Shown: one piece after another, positions 27,067-38,297 of the stretch
Layout of the letters: every line of letters begins with the position of its first letter
How positions within the stretch are numbered: position 1 is the first letter of the stretch
Source: Lutraria lutraria
Lineage: Eukaryota; Mollusca; Bivalvia; Venerida; Mactridae
Length of the DNA stretch: 64,000 nt
NCBI GenBank assembly: GCA_964023205.1
Contig: OZ026850.1
Span: 3,432,368 to 3,496,367, forward strand
Direction: 5' to 3'
Notes under the pieces: generated by a model
The model's input: the letters and a program-made list of their open reading frames with translations, nothing else
Told to the model about the DNA's origin: nothing
The model's database searches: none
Translations under genes and position numbers: made by a program

Positions 27067-27148
27067 AATCTCTACCCAGAGTTGTCGTTCCTTTCCAATC
27101 CACACATTAGTGTGAACGTAGCAGGAACGACAACTCTGGGTAGAGATT
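27067..27148. repeat. Perfect 26-bp hairpin just after the stop codon
   Basis: The left arm 27067-27092 and right arm 27123-27148 are exact reverse complements. The 30-nt loop holds a second small stem, CACAC-ATTA-GTGTG. The hairpin starts 9 bases after the TAG of the preceding gene, so it is probably in its 3' UTR. Candidate explanations are a tiny foldback element or a pre-miRNA-like structure. Confidence 0.85.
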
Positions 27149-27447
27149 AGATAAATGTAGTGTAATCGAATAGCACTTGAAAACGGATTGTTGAAACTAT
27201 GCGACACCACCTTTGACATACTTGAAAGACAATTAAATTTTCAATTTTGCATTCCACTTTGTAATCGACCTCGAGAAGGCTTTAGAAACGTGTGCTGGTT
27301 ACATCGCCGTATATACCGAAACAAAAGCATAAATATATAAATTTACACGTATTTCAATTACCATTTATTTCCATATGACGTCACACGTTGAACATACTGT
27401 GCGCATAGTATTAGTTAAAAGAATGTATACAATAATTGCTGATCTGA

Positions 27448-27569
27448 TTAATCACAGGAACCTGATATTAAAAAAACAAAAAAAATCAATAAAAAATTTT
27501 CTACGTATCATATAGAAAAATTGAATTTTTTCTGTTTTTTTTTTTAAATATCAGGTTCCTGTGGATTAA
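27448..27569. repeat. Short inverted-repeat element
   Basis: Left arm TTAATCACAGGAACCTGATATT and right arm AATATCAGGTTCCTGTGGATTAA flank about 77 bp of A/T-rich sequence. One extra base separates otherwise complementary ends. MITE-like or foldback. Confidence 0.75.
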
Positions 27570-28559
27570 TACATGTACTTTATTCATGAACATAATTGCA
27601 CTTCTAAATCTTAGCAAACAAGTTGCTTGTTTTGAGAGCAAAATTAAACTTGACTAATGGCTATGCTGTATTACCATTACAACTTAAGAAATCACTGATT
27701 TCCATGTATGTTATCAGCATCAACAATTCCAGTGACTATTTACACCTTACTATTCCATGATTTGTCTTAGATTTATTTTAGAATCAATCGATTGTATATT
27801 GTATTTATGTATTCTACAACTTTATTTCAATGAGTTGTTTCTCTAATGTATTTAGTTATATAAATACAGTCAGTACCCAGTCTATGGATGTATGACACCA
27901 AATGTTTCAATGTATTGTCAGAATCACCGGGTATACGAGTTAATTGGTTTGACCAATACTAAGGGAGATAATTAGGTATTGTGTGTTAGAATTTTGTGAC
28001 TATTAATTTAAGATATCCGGCCGTTACAAAGGTCAGAAAAAGTAGTCGTATTTATGGCTACTTGACCGATTCTAGTTGATTTTGTGCCGACCCTTCAGCC
28101 TATAACTGCTCTATTCAAAGTAAGAATCGTACATCCAACGTTCAGAAAGTATATGTTTAAAAATCGAAACTCTTTGCGACTCACCCACCATATTAATAAT
28201 TCTTTAGTCAACTAATCCCTGACAAGACAACCTCTTAATCTGACTATGATATTTTCAGGAGGTTTATCAGTCGTAAACATGATTATTTTCTCGCCTTAAT
28301 AATGTTAATTGAATGACAAACATTGACACGAACACTGAACAGAGAGAATCGTTGTCAACATAAATGCTTTGGTGTCTTAAATTAGCACTGTACTTTAGCT
28401 AAATGTGTCTTAAATAAGTTAAATGATTGCATAATTTTGTTTATCAGGTCATCCTTTAAAAATGTTGGGATTACAGTCATACGTGGCGGACACTTTTAAT
28501 GGTTAATTTTCAGTAGATTTTTTTTTGGAATCTGGACGGTAGTTCGACTTTCCATAGCT

Positions 28560-28772
28560 ATCACTAGCTCGTTGCGCATGAATTTTTTAAATATGATGTA
28601 CAACGTTTTTGTACGTCAGTCATACGATGGTTAAAACTAGTTGTCGATCCGTGTTGCAGTGCAAGTCAATGCAATGCAGTGCATGTAGTTTTACTAGTAT
28701 TATATTTCTAAATAAAAACTACCTGGTCAATGTAAGTTCAATTTCCATGAGTATTTTCAGTTCTTTGATCGC
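28560..28772 (+). repeat. Dispersed repeat family O, longest copy
   Basis: It contains CTAGCTCGTTGCGCATGAATTTT, GTGTTGCAGTGCAAGTC and CCATGAGTATTTTCAGTTCTTTGAT, matching the 3255-3415 copy along its length. Confidence 0.55.
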
Positions 28773-29109
28773 TGAGTCAGTCGAGTGTCTTCAAACCAAC
28801 ACCAATATGTTTTAAGGATGGCCTTTACTTTGTTTATTTATTGTTGCGTTGTTTGTATAATAATTATCATGTATATATTAGTTGTTGAAGTAGCCGTGGT
28901 TCCTGGCTTTGAATGGTAAATTATGTTTTCTGTTAGTAAATAATTATATATTAATTTGTTTCATTCCATAATTGTAAAATAAATTATTAACTTTAAACAG
29001 CGTTGTGGTGATTAATTGCAATATTTCATACAAACATATTGAAAGAAAACTGTCCATGTTACCAGAGTTGTCGCCCTTCCACTGAACCATTCACGTTATA
29101 TAAACGAGA

Positions 29110-29326
29110 TACTGTATTTTCATTTATTTTCGTTGGGCTCAATTTTCGTGTTTGTTTTTTTTTACTAAAAAAGCTATTTCGTGGGGACATGAATTCGTGG
29201 ATTTTGATTTTTGAAAAGAAAGCCTTATCTCTACATTTAAATTCGTGGGGATTTGATTTCGTGGATAATCCGACCCACGAAATCCACGAAATTAAATCCC
29301 CAACGAAAATTAATGATTCCACAGTA
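29110..29326. repeat. MITE family E copy
   Basis: Ends TACTGTATTTTCATTTATTTTCGTTGGG and, inverted, TACTGTGGAATCATTAATTTTCGTTGGGG. The interior is rich in CCACGAAATC/GATTTCGTGG. The same element, inverted, is at 55464-55662. No real coding capacity. Confidence 0.78.
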
Positions 29327-29572
29327 GTCCGAATGTCCGTCTATGCTGGTATACATCATGCAATGAGTGTATTTTATGCAATCACAATATGAGTGAAGTG
29401 AACAACACCATTTTTCTCGATCTGTGTGGACAGAATCTGAGGGAACTGAGAATAATTAAAGCGAAAAAATGTTGTTTCTGGTTACACAAGTTTACCTTAA
29501 TGTTTCGCCGCGAACATATACTTTTTATTTGGTCTGAGGAACGCTACATTTGACCTTTTCCAGACGTAGTCT

Positions 29573-29828
29573 TTTGATTGATTTATTTCGGCATAGGGAG
29601 CATATGGTTTATAATACATGTATATAGATAAAACATGTAACATATAAATTAAAACAACAACAATATTAAGATAGAAAGAAAGACAAAAATAAGACAAAAT
29701 TAAACCATGACATGCTTCTAACACCAAGGATAACACAAAATGCGCAAGCACTTGTTTCCATTGTGGTAATGGTGGGGCAAACTTGAAAGATGCTGAGTAA
29801 TAAAACACAATTGAACATTGGAATATAT
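29573..29828 (-). repeat. Retrotransposon 3'-end repeat (family M)
   Basis: Read on the minus strand it ends ..GCCGAAATAAATCAATCAA, an AATAAA plus short-repeat tail typical of non-LTR 3' ends. Shared phrases (plus strand) are TGACATGCTTCTAACACCAAGGATAACACAAA and TTGTTTCCATTGTGG. Copies: 50453-50695, 62785-62995 and a partial at 30545-30660. Confidence 0.6.
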
Positions 29829-29983
29829 AATTATCACAGCACATGTCAAGAACAAAAAAAAAATCCAAACCAAAATTTCCCTACTTACCTACCTTATCTT
29901 TAATGACCACGTAACCGGAACAACTTGTTGTGCCTGAGTTAGATAGATTTCTTCCGCATATAAACACATGGTATGGTCATAGG

Positions 29984-30447
29984 CACTCGATTCCGTGATT
30001 TCTATACATTTACAGACGTTACTTTTCAATTTAACTAATCAAACAACGCAAATCTGTTGAAAGAAATATTTTCATTTCTTTCCCGTATTGAGTGTTTAAA
30101 AAAAACACCAAGGTAGTGCAGTAGCCATTTTTTCGATTGACGGAAGTAACAAAACAAGCATGGGTCCCGTCTTTCCTTCTAATCTGCACGAGCTTTTCGG
30201 AAACCTTGCTTTCATTGTAGTGTGCCCCAAATAAAAACGATTTGGCAGCTTTTAGAAGGAAAGCCGAGACCCACGCTTATTTTCGTCACTTCCGTCAATC
30301 GAAAAAATGGCGAGTGCACTACCTTGGTGTTTTTTATACACAAATAAGGTAAATATTTTTCCTTCGACAGATTTGCGTTGTTTGATGAGTTGAATTGAAT
30401 AATAACTTCCGTAAACGTATAAAAATTACGGAACCGAATGCCTTAGG
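29984..30447. repeat. Large inverted repeat / foldback element
   Basis: Two arms of roughly 195 bp face each other across a loop of about 75 bp (about 30180-30255). The inner arms share CACCAAGGTAGTGCA, GATTGACGGAAGT and GAAGGAAAG; the outer arms share ACAACGCAAATCTGTTGA and CCGTGATTTCTATAC with a few mismatches. No open frame. Fits a long-TIR foldback element. Confidence 0.8.
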
Positions 30448-30544
30448 GTATGGTACAATACAATATATGAATGTTTTGAAAAATACATTGTTACAATGAC
30501 TAGAATAATACATTTAATGACATATAATACTAATTAATAAATTT

Positions 30545-30660
30545 TTAGATGTACCAGTACATGTGTACTCAGGATGACACAAAAAAGGAAATGTGAATTT
30601 CCTTATTTCCATTGTGGTAACAAACTATTATTCAATGTGAACATGTCTATCAATAAATAA
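30545..30660 (-). repeat. Family M repeat, partial
   Basis: It keeps AGGATGACACAAAAAAGG and TTATTTCCATTGTGGTAAC, the part of the 29573 copy farthest from its poly-A-like end. Confidence 0.4.
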
Positions 30661-31393
30661 TAAAAGTACAGTATTTGGATTGACTAAAGAAACTGCACGG
30701 AACACGTTCCGTGACGAGGCCATTTACTTGCAACTTCCGCCCAATCAGACAAAAAATGTTAGTCAGTACATAGTTATACGGAGACATGCACAACTTTAAC
30801 GAGACATTTGAAAGTTCGGTCCCTTATTCAAAGGTGGACTGAAACTTCCCATGAACTGATATTTGTGAAGGCTGACACCGATCGCAATTTTTATTATAAT
30901 GTATTTCAAAATAGCTTAAAAGACTTATCGATCGAATATAATCCCTGCCCACGATATATCGCATGACAAGATACAAGAAATTATTGTAGCCCTACTCCAC
31001 ACGTATTTTGATAAATTATTCTAGATAGTGCAACACTGTAACGTATGTAGTACTTTCAGTCCTTTGATTTCTTTCCAAATTTTAAGCTATGTATTTAACT
31101 GTACACATTTTGAAGATGGGGTATTGCTTGTATTTTAATTTTATCATGCTTATTAAACTAAAACATATCTCGAAACTTGACGTATTGTATCATATCCCGT
31201 ACAAACATGCAAAACGGCACGGCGTCATTTATCATTAGCTCACAATTAAGACGCCAACCAATCAGAACGTCGCGTCTTACATTCAACCAATCAAAATAAC
31301 TTCCGGAATAGAAAATCACGTGATCAGTTTCCAAGTAACGTCTGCTAGTAAATATTGACATCTTGCTTTTGCAAGAAAAAATATTACTTTTCG

Positions 31394-31420
31394 ATGATGG
31401 AGACGCGGGATAATGGGTAA
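31394..31420 (+). promoter_or_regulatory. Eight-codon upstream ORF overlapping the main start
   Basis: ATGATGGAGACGCGGGATAA continues to GGGTAA. It opens in another frame 19 bases before the ATG at 31413 and terminates just past it. If present in the mRNA it could lower initiation at the main start. The transcription start is not known. Confidence 0.4.
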
Positions 31421-34400
31421 CAAGTATTGTTGTTGCGCTAAACCCAAAGAAAAAAGTCATCCGCTCGGGGTAGCGCCAAAAAAATGCGGAAAGTCGTCGA
31501 AACACAAGCTTTTCAGTGGGAAGCGGTCAACGGTTGGTGTTGCTGAAACGTCCGAAGTCACAGAGGGGTCTCTAAATGACGCAGTTGGCATCGAACAACT
31601 TTTCAAAGCGTATGATTCAACGGAGGTTAATACTACAAGTGAAAGCCAAGTTAGTATTGACGATGATATTGACGAAAATGTCACCAGCGCAGAAGTTGAA
31701 GATGCTGACTGTGAATCATCATTTGATGTTGAAATTTTAGAAACAGAATCTAGATGCCAACAAAAGAATGAGGCCCAGTCTGTTGTAAAAATCGTCTCAG
31801 CTACATTTGAGAAGACCGAAGATGTTCCTCGGGAAAAGATTGAAGTCCATTCTGTTACAGATATTTCTTCAACCACTTTTAAGACAGAAGATGTTTCTCA
31901 GAAGAATAATGAAGTTCAGTCAGTTAAAGAAATCATTGTATCAGGTAAATTCTAAGAACAAAAAGTTGAAGTCAACTCTTTCCATTAATAAATATATAAA
32001 AGGTCAATGTTTGGTATCTATCTGATCTCAACTAGGCCCTACACTACATTGTATTTACATGCATTTATGATGTATTTATAAATATTTTAATCAATACATG
32101 TAGCTTGGATGACAGAAACTTTCATGCCAGTGCAGGCTTCTGACATGAGATATAGAATTTACAGTGTATTTATAATAACTTGTTTGTGCTTCATACCAAT
32201 TGTTTTCTGTTCTATGACTATGTTTCATTTTGTTTGCCTATAGAGGAAGTTGTAGCATTAATTCATTCTGATTCAATCAAAAAAAATTCACTAATCTATT
32301 CTGAAGTTTTACATGAATATAATTTTGAAGTATTGAGTTTTTTAAGGCTTTGTTCCTTGATAGATTGTTTCATTTTTTGGTTTCATATAAAAAATGCATA
32401 TTTTGCATGTGCAGGCCCCCAAAAAACATCACAAGAGGGCCCTGATGTGTGTCAGCTGAGTATATATTACTTGCTCATGTCTGTCTATGTTGAATGTTCA
32501 TCTGTTCATTTACATACAATGTACAAAAATGTACATGAATGTGTTTGTTCATCTATGTTGTAACATTTGCTGAAACACATTGAATTTTAACACAACTATA
32601 TACAGTAATATTAATGTTAGTGCTAAAAGCTGATGATGGAGACACTTGTTTAGTAACACTTGTTCATTTCCCTTCAGCATCTGTTCTGTTTAGCCTTCAT
32701 TCCCATTGACAAAAGCTTGGTCATGTCTCACATAAGCTATTGCACCAGTTGTAATAACAGTACAACCTCTCTGTATAGCAATAACCTCTCTATAACAAAA
32801 CCTTCAAAATTTCTCTAAGCTTATATTTACTATAAATTTAACCTCTGTAGAGCAACAACCTATAAACAACTGCCAATATTTGCAGCTCCAACAGGGTTGT
32901 TATCTCTACAGAGGTTGTACTGTATTGCCATTATTGTTAACAGAGCTTAAAATTATAAATGAAACTTACAAGTATCTTTTATTTGATTACAATAGAGAGA
33001 CAGACAGCAGTTGTTCCACAGGAGAAGAGTGTGGCTCATTCTGATCTGCCTATCAGTGTGGCAAGAGTTGAGAAGAAAGAACTTGCTTCTGAAGAGAAAA
33101 GTGATGTTCAGTCTGACACAGATATTGAAGCAGATGCTACGAGAGAGACATCATCTGTCTGCCAACAGAATGATGTCTTCTCTGTCCTAGACATTGATGT
33201 GGCTGATGCTTCTTCTCAACAGAAGAACTGTGTACAGACTGCCACTGCAGAGAAAGATGCCAACATGATTGATGTGGAACATATTCAGCATTGTGTTGAA
33301 GAGGCATCATCTGTGACAAAGACTGAAGTAAATAATACATATAAAAAAATGTTTGTTTCTGGTGACCCTAATTACCCTATTTTTCCCTGTGACTCTAGAA
33401 ATTTTATCAGGCCCAAAGAATGGATGTCTCATTTCTTTACCTTTCACTTGCTGGTCTAAGAGCCAAAAAACCCATAACCAACCTGCTCCATTTTTAATTA
33501 GCACTTAACCAGAAACAAACAGTGTTTAGGCCTTAAACAAAATTGATTTCATTATTTTGGACATTATTGAATCCACAGGTGTCTGTATCAGTGTTTGGTT
33601 CACACGCAAAAAAATCCTGTCAATGTGCTTATAGAATAATCAATAGAGCTTATAGTCGAGCATATTATGGTATATATGCTCAGTGACGAGATTTTTTTTT
33701 TGTGAACCAAACACTGATACAGCCACCTGTGATTGAATCATAATACATGTACACATCTTATTAAGGTTCCTACACATCTATGAATAGAAAGTTTATCATG
33801 GTCAGAGAAGTTTTAGTCATGTTTACTGCGTAAGGAAAATAATGTCATAAATGAGCAGAATGGCAACTGAACTTCAGGCATATTAATTGCATTGCAGTAC
33901 AACCTCTACAGAGCAGCCCTCTCTTAAGCAACAACCTCCCTTCAACAACAGCTTATTTTTGCCTCTGCACATTTTAACTATTGATTTAACCTCTCTAGAA
34001 CAATAACCTCTAAATTACAACATCATTTTGCTACTCCTAAAGGGTGTTGCTTTGGAGAGGTTGCACTGTACTTCATGATTATTAGGACAATATACATGTA
34101 TTTGAACGGTATTCATTTATACTTAATGTGTAATTTTGTTGATGGCCTGTGGTACTAATTGAAAATAAGACTCACCTTCATTCAATGCACAATCACGTAC
34201 ATTGTAAAGGGGACAAAAACTGATGAGCTTAAGGTTTGTTTACATTGCAGTCGAAATGTTGTACTTCGAAAGATGCCCAGAATGTTGAAGATCAAAGTGA
34301 AGTGCTAGGCGATGCTGTTGAGAAAGAGATACCTCAAAACACAGCCCTGACTGAGCACATGAATATGTGTTCAACGGAAGTATCTAGCACGATAAGAAGC

Positions 34401-37400
34401 CAAGAGATGGTGACAACAGGGTCACAAAATGCCAAGCAAACCATTGAAGAGTTTTCGACAGACTTTCAGAACCCTGAAGCGGGTAACAAGGAGGTAAAGA
34501 AACCTCCACTTGATATCCCAGAACATGGAAGTGAAAAGCCTCAGAAAGGTGGACAATTGGAGGAAAATTGTCCAGACACTGAAACAACTGACAAAGTGAT
34601 TGTTGACAGTGAACAAGCTGGAAAGACTGTGGTTGATAATAAAGCACAGGTTGATAAGTTGGTTGTTGGTGGGTCACAAACATCTGATGCCAAGGTTGTT
34701 GACTCAGGTTATTGGAGTGAATTGCACACAAATACTAAGATTGTTGGTGGTACCAGTAGGAGTAATAACATTGACAAGGGAGAGAGTGTTAATGACAAAA
34801 CAGCAGAGAAAGCAGAACTGGTTAGAATTCCAGATAGCAGTTCAGAAAAAAATCAGTGCCAGTTGATAGAAAATGTTATAAAAATAACTGGGAATGCTTC
34901 AAATCCCTCTACATCAGCTGTAAAACCCCCATCTGGTCTGTCTATATTACAAAAAGAATTAGCTAATTTGCCTAATCTACTGGCACATAAAACAGATAAC
35001 AAAAGACCAGCAGAGACTAGTAAGTATGTTTTAAGTGTACTAGTATTTAATTGGTATTGGATTTCTTTAAAAGGTTATTCTGTATTAGAATCCATTTCGA
35101 TACACAGGAAATGTACTCATAAAAATGTTGATTTTCATAATTGTTAAATCATTATTATCAAATAGAATAGATTTGTTCATTGACAAACATTGTAAAAACT
35201 TATATTTATAGGTAATATAATTGCGAAATTAATCTACTAGGCCATCCTTAAAAATGTTTGTTTGCAGTAACCCTGCCCAGAAAATTATCAGTGGTAGGTA
35301 GGAATGTTTTTTTTTCAATATATTTTTGTATTACCGGTAAACCAAAATTGAATGTCAGAATGCTATTTTTATATAGATATTCTTAAGGATGGCCTAGTAT
35401 CGATACATCGTGTTTTATTATCTTTTTCAGCATCAGAACATGAAAAAATGAGACTTGCATGTTTAAGTTTAATGAAATCATTAAATTTGCCTGTCAGCAT
35501 GCTGAAGCCAGGCAATTTAAGTATAAGACAAACAGAATCTGCATCAGTAATGTCAACAACATCAAGGGAGACGAGAAATGAGCAAGAAATAGATGAAACA
35601 ACATCACAGACCGTGTGCCTTTCTACTGCTTCTACTCCAAATTTGACAACTGCTCAAAGGGAAGCAGTCCATGTGATCAGCCCTTCAGTGTCAACTTGTG
35701 ATACTGATTCAACAACAGAAAAGACACCTGTGCTGAAGAAAGTGAGCGACTTCGCTGTCCCAAAAAGGATTTATGTGTCGCCATTTAAGATAAATACTTT
35801 TAAAAAACGTCCAAAACACATGTTTGCCATTCCAGCAGTGGCCAAACCGGATGTTGCCTGCAAGGAAGACATCAGATGGAAACAAGTGGAGTCAAGCAGT
35901 AAGATAAACTTTTGTTGAATCTTGTTTATTTGAACTATGATGTTAAGATGTGATGTTTGGTATTGTTGTCGAATCATAATTATTTATACGGCAAAATTCA
36001 ATGTTGAATAGTCAATACAGTACAACTCTCCAAAGCAACTCTTTAGCAACAACCTCCCTTTAACAACAGCATGATTTTTCCCACTGCACAATTTAACTAT
36101 CAATTCAACCTCTTGTGCAACAACTTCTAAAATATATACATAATTTTGCTTCTCCCAAAGGGTGTTGCTTTACAGAGGTTGCACATACTGTACTTGTATT
36201 AATTGTTCTGATTTTAAAATTCCTTTTCCCCTGAGTGACATTACTATATAAGAATTAAAGGAATATTTTTATAAAAAATATGACTGATAGCAGTACAGTA
36301 AAACTTGTGAACAGAGGCCACCAATGGGAAAGACATAAGGTGGGCTTTATTGACAGGTTGCCTCTATTGGAATGCCATGTCGCTATAAATAGTCAGTGAT
36401 GTTTTTATAAAAGATTGGCTTTTAAATAAAGGTGGCTGCTAACACATGTTTGACTGTACATGAAATGTTTTGCTGTTTCTGTGTGAATTTGCATGAAAAC
36501 AATGAATTTAATAACTACTTTTATTTAACAAACAGATCCGCAGGCACAGTTACCTTGGATATGCCGAAGTCCAAGGTTTGATGTGGCGTTTCCGCCTTTA
36601 GGGAAACGCCTTTTTAAGAGGATGGGGTCAATTGCAACAATGCAAAAGAATAGAGTAATTCCCCAGACTCTAAATATCGAAATTCTGAAGTTGGAAGACA
36701 ACAGTAAGAAAACATGAATTAATTTTTCTACTTACATTAGGCCTTCCTGAAAATATTTTTTTGCCACAATGCTATATATACCTACTTTCCAAAAGAGGCC
36801 CTACCCTGTATACTACTATTTTGGCATTCCAAGTAAAATCTTTGCTTAATTAAGGCAGGGCTTTTTTTCACAGGTTGGGGAAGGGGCCTTTTTTTTAAAT
36901 TTGGGGAAAAATAACGTATAATTTTAGCAAAAGGGGAAGAAAAAACTTGATGTAAATTGAATTTTGGGGAAAAACTGCATGATTTCAAAGAATTTCCCTG
37001 AGGGGAAAATGCCTATTAACATTTTTTAAAGGATGACCATAGTATGAAATTAAGGTCTTGTATTGTTAAAATCATTGCTGATCAAACTCAAAATTTAATC
37101 TTTTAATAGCATTTAGATGTGCTTGCTTAACAACATCAGCTAGTGTAATAATGACTTAATTATTTATGATAATTGTCAGCAGACAAGAAGTGAAATTGAA
37201 TTGAGAGAACTTTGACTTGTACAATTTTCATGAAACAACATGTGGAATTAATTCATAATGATATAAATGTTGTAGGATTTCCGGGATTAAGAGTCGGGGC
37301 ACTTAGAAAGGGCCGTGATAAATACAGCTTTGAACTACCAAAGAATGATTTCAATCAAGATGGTATGTTTAACTAAGTTTATTGGTTTATATAATTTACA

Positions 37401-38297
37401 TGTTCTAATTTTATTCATAATAAGCCAATAGGCTAAAAAATTGTTTGTTTCTAGTAAATTGACTGCTTTAACCTAAATTTTCCCTGCGACCTTTGACCTT
37501 ATTAGGTCCAAATAATGGTACATCCTCTTTTTCACCTTTTAAACTTTCCTATAACGCTTTTGAGATCAAGCCAAATAAAAGTCTAACCTGTTTTTAATGA
37601 GCATTTAACTAGAAACAAACAATTTTTTTCTGCCTAAAAAATATGCATTTCTGACCCTAAATTCTCATTATTCTGCAAATTTGGATGAAAAAGTGATAAC
37701 TAGTTTTAAGGCTAAATACAAAATCATTAATAAATGTATGATAATGTTATGATAGTATCTTAGTATTAAACATTTTATTATGTGAATGAATAATAGAAAT
37801 TATAATTCCTTTGAAAATCATTATTAAATGTATTCTGCAAAATATATGCATAAAAGTTTTCTCTGGCAAATTAAGTTTTATACAATTAATATACATGTAT
37901 GTAGATCATTGTTCATTTTGTTTATTTCTGATTGTATTATGTAGGTTTTATCAAAGTTCATGTGGAATTACTGGTAATTGGGAAAAAATTCATGCAGTGT
38001 TGATTATTTTATTTGTTAATATTTATAGTTTATTTTGTTGTTATTTGGATTTTTCATTTAGGAATCAAAGTTGTGTTACCAGTTTAAATTTTTCACTTTG
38101 TTATATACAACAGCTGGTTCAATTAACCAGTTTTCCTGGACTATATTTAAACCAGTACTTATTAACTTACCCTTCCACTAGGAACCGGCAACTTCACTAA
38201 CATGGAGAGGAAAATTGACCTTTATATTGTATTGGGTATGAACATCCGCAGCCGGGAAACAAACCCCGAATACAAGGATACAAATCCAGAACACTAA
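31413..38297 (+). CDS. Unrecognised 823-residue protein with acylation-type N-terminus and internal repeats
   Basis: Seven coding exons: 31413-31944, 32996-33327, 34251-35019, 35431-35898, 36536-36703, 37276-37362 and 38182-38297 (stop TAA). All junction phases agree and the joined frame is 823 codons plus stop. The protein begins MGNKYCCCAKPKEK: Gly2 followed by Cys6-8 is the pattern of N-myristoylation plus palmitoylation, so membrane anchoring is expected. Residues about 110-290 hold degenerate repeats of about 25 residues built on QKxEVQSVxDI and TEDV. The middle is Ser/Thr/Glu-rich and probably disordered. The C-terminal third is more ordered and basic (PKRIYVSPFKINTFKKRPKH; LPWICRSPRFDVAFPPLGKR; FPGLRVGALRKGRDKYSF). 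I recognise no domain. Exons 4, 5 and 6 are each flanked by phase-1 introns and could be skipped in frame. Possibly lineage-specific; the gene model is good, the function unknown. Confidence 0.8.
32757..32924. repeat. MITE family B copy
   Basis: Ends ACAGTACAACCTCTCTGTA and CTACAGAGGTTGTACTGTA, near-perfect inverted ends; interior AACCTCTGTAGAGCAACAACC. In intron 1 of the 31413 gene, ending 71 bp before exon 2. Confidence 0.85.
33350..33521. repeat. MITE family F copy
   Basis: Inverted ends TGTTTGTTTCTGGT / ACCAGAAACAAACA around about 170 bp. It starts 23 bp after the exon 2 donor of the 31413 gene. Second copy at 37442-37621; a fragment of one end is at about 18790. Confidence 0.78.
33566..33740. 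repeat. Foldback element with arms of about 45 bp
   Basis: The left arm has CACAGGTGTCTGTATCAGTG and TTTGGTTCACACGC; the right arm carries the complement GTGAACCAAACACTGATACAG then CCACCTGTG. Non-coding, in intron 2 of the 31413 gene. Confidence 0.82.
33894..34070. repeat. MITE family B copy
   Basis: Left GCAGTACAACCTCTACAGAG; right AAGGGTGTTGCTTTGGAG then AGGTTGCACTGTA. In intron 2 of the 31413 gene. Confidence 0.8.
35235..35399. repeat. MITE family G copy
   Basis: Exact 17-bp inverted ends TACTAGGCCATCCTTAA / TTAAGGATGGCCTAGTA around 165 bp. It ends 31 bp before exon 4 of the 31413 gene, next to the polypyrimidine tract. A related worn pair of ends may lie at about 36739 and 37045. Confidence 0.82.
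36016..36194. repeat. MITE family B copy
   Basis: Left TACAGTACAACTCTCCAAAG; right CCCAAAGGGTGTTGCTTTAC then AGAGGTTGCACATACTGTA. In intron 4 of the 31413 gene. Confidence 0.78.
36295..36458. repeat. MITE family A copy
   Basis: Ends ACAGTAAAACTTGTGAACAG and AACACATGTTTGACTGTA. About 100 bp after the family B copy and 77 bp before exon 5. Confidence 0.8.
36842..37015 (-). repeat. Dispersed repeat family L, diverged
   Basis: CAGGGCTTTTTTTCACAGGT on the left and GAATTTCCCTGAGGGGAAAA on the right, with several GGGGAAAA tracts. It resembles the inverse of the copies at 44893 and 63768. In intron 5 of the 31413 gene. Confidence 0.4.
37442..37621. repeat. MITE family F copy
   Basis: Inverted ends TGTTTGTTTCTAGT / ACTAGAAACAAACA, 180 bp, in intron 6 of the 31413 gene. 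The interior is collinear with the 33350 copy (TTTTCCCTG..GACC, ACCTGTTTTTAATGAGCA). Confidence 0.78.

Noticed and set aside
29497..29868. 123-codon minus-strand ORF, hydrophobic
   Set aside because: Lies on the family M repeat; no domain and not preserved in the other copies.
31158..31876. Minus-strand ORFs opposite exon 1 of the 31413 gene
   Set aside because: Shadows of the sense coding exon.
32180..32563. 127-codon ORF in intron 1 of the unrecognised gene
   Set aside because: AT-rich and repeat-like (CAAGAGGGCCCTGATG); exons on each side join in phase without it.
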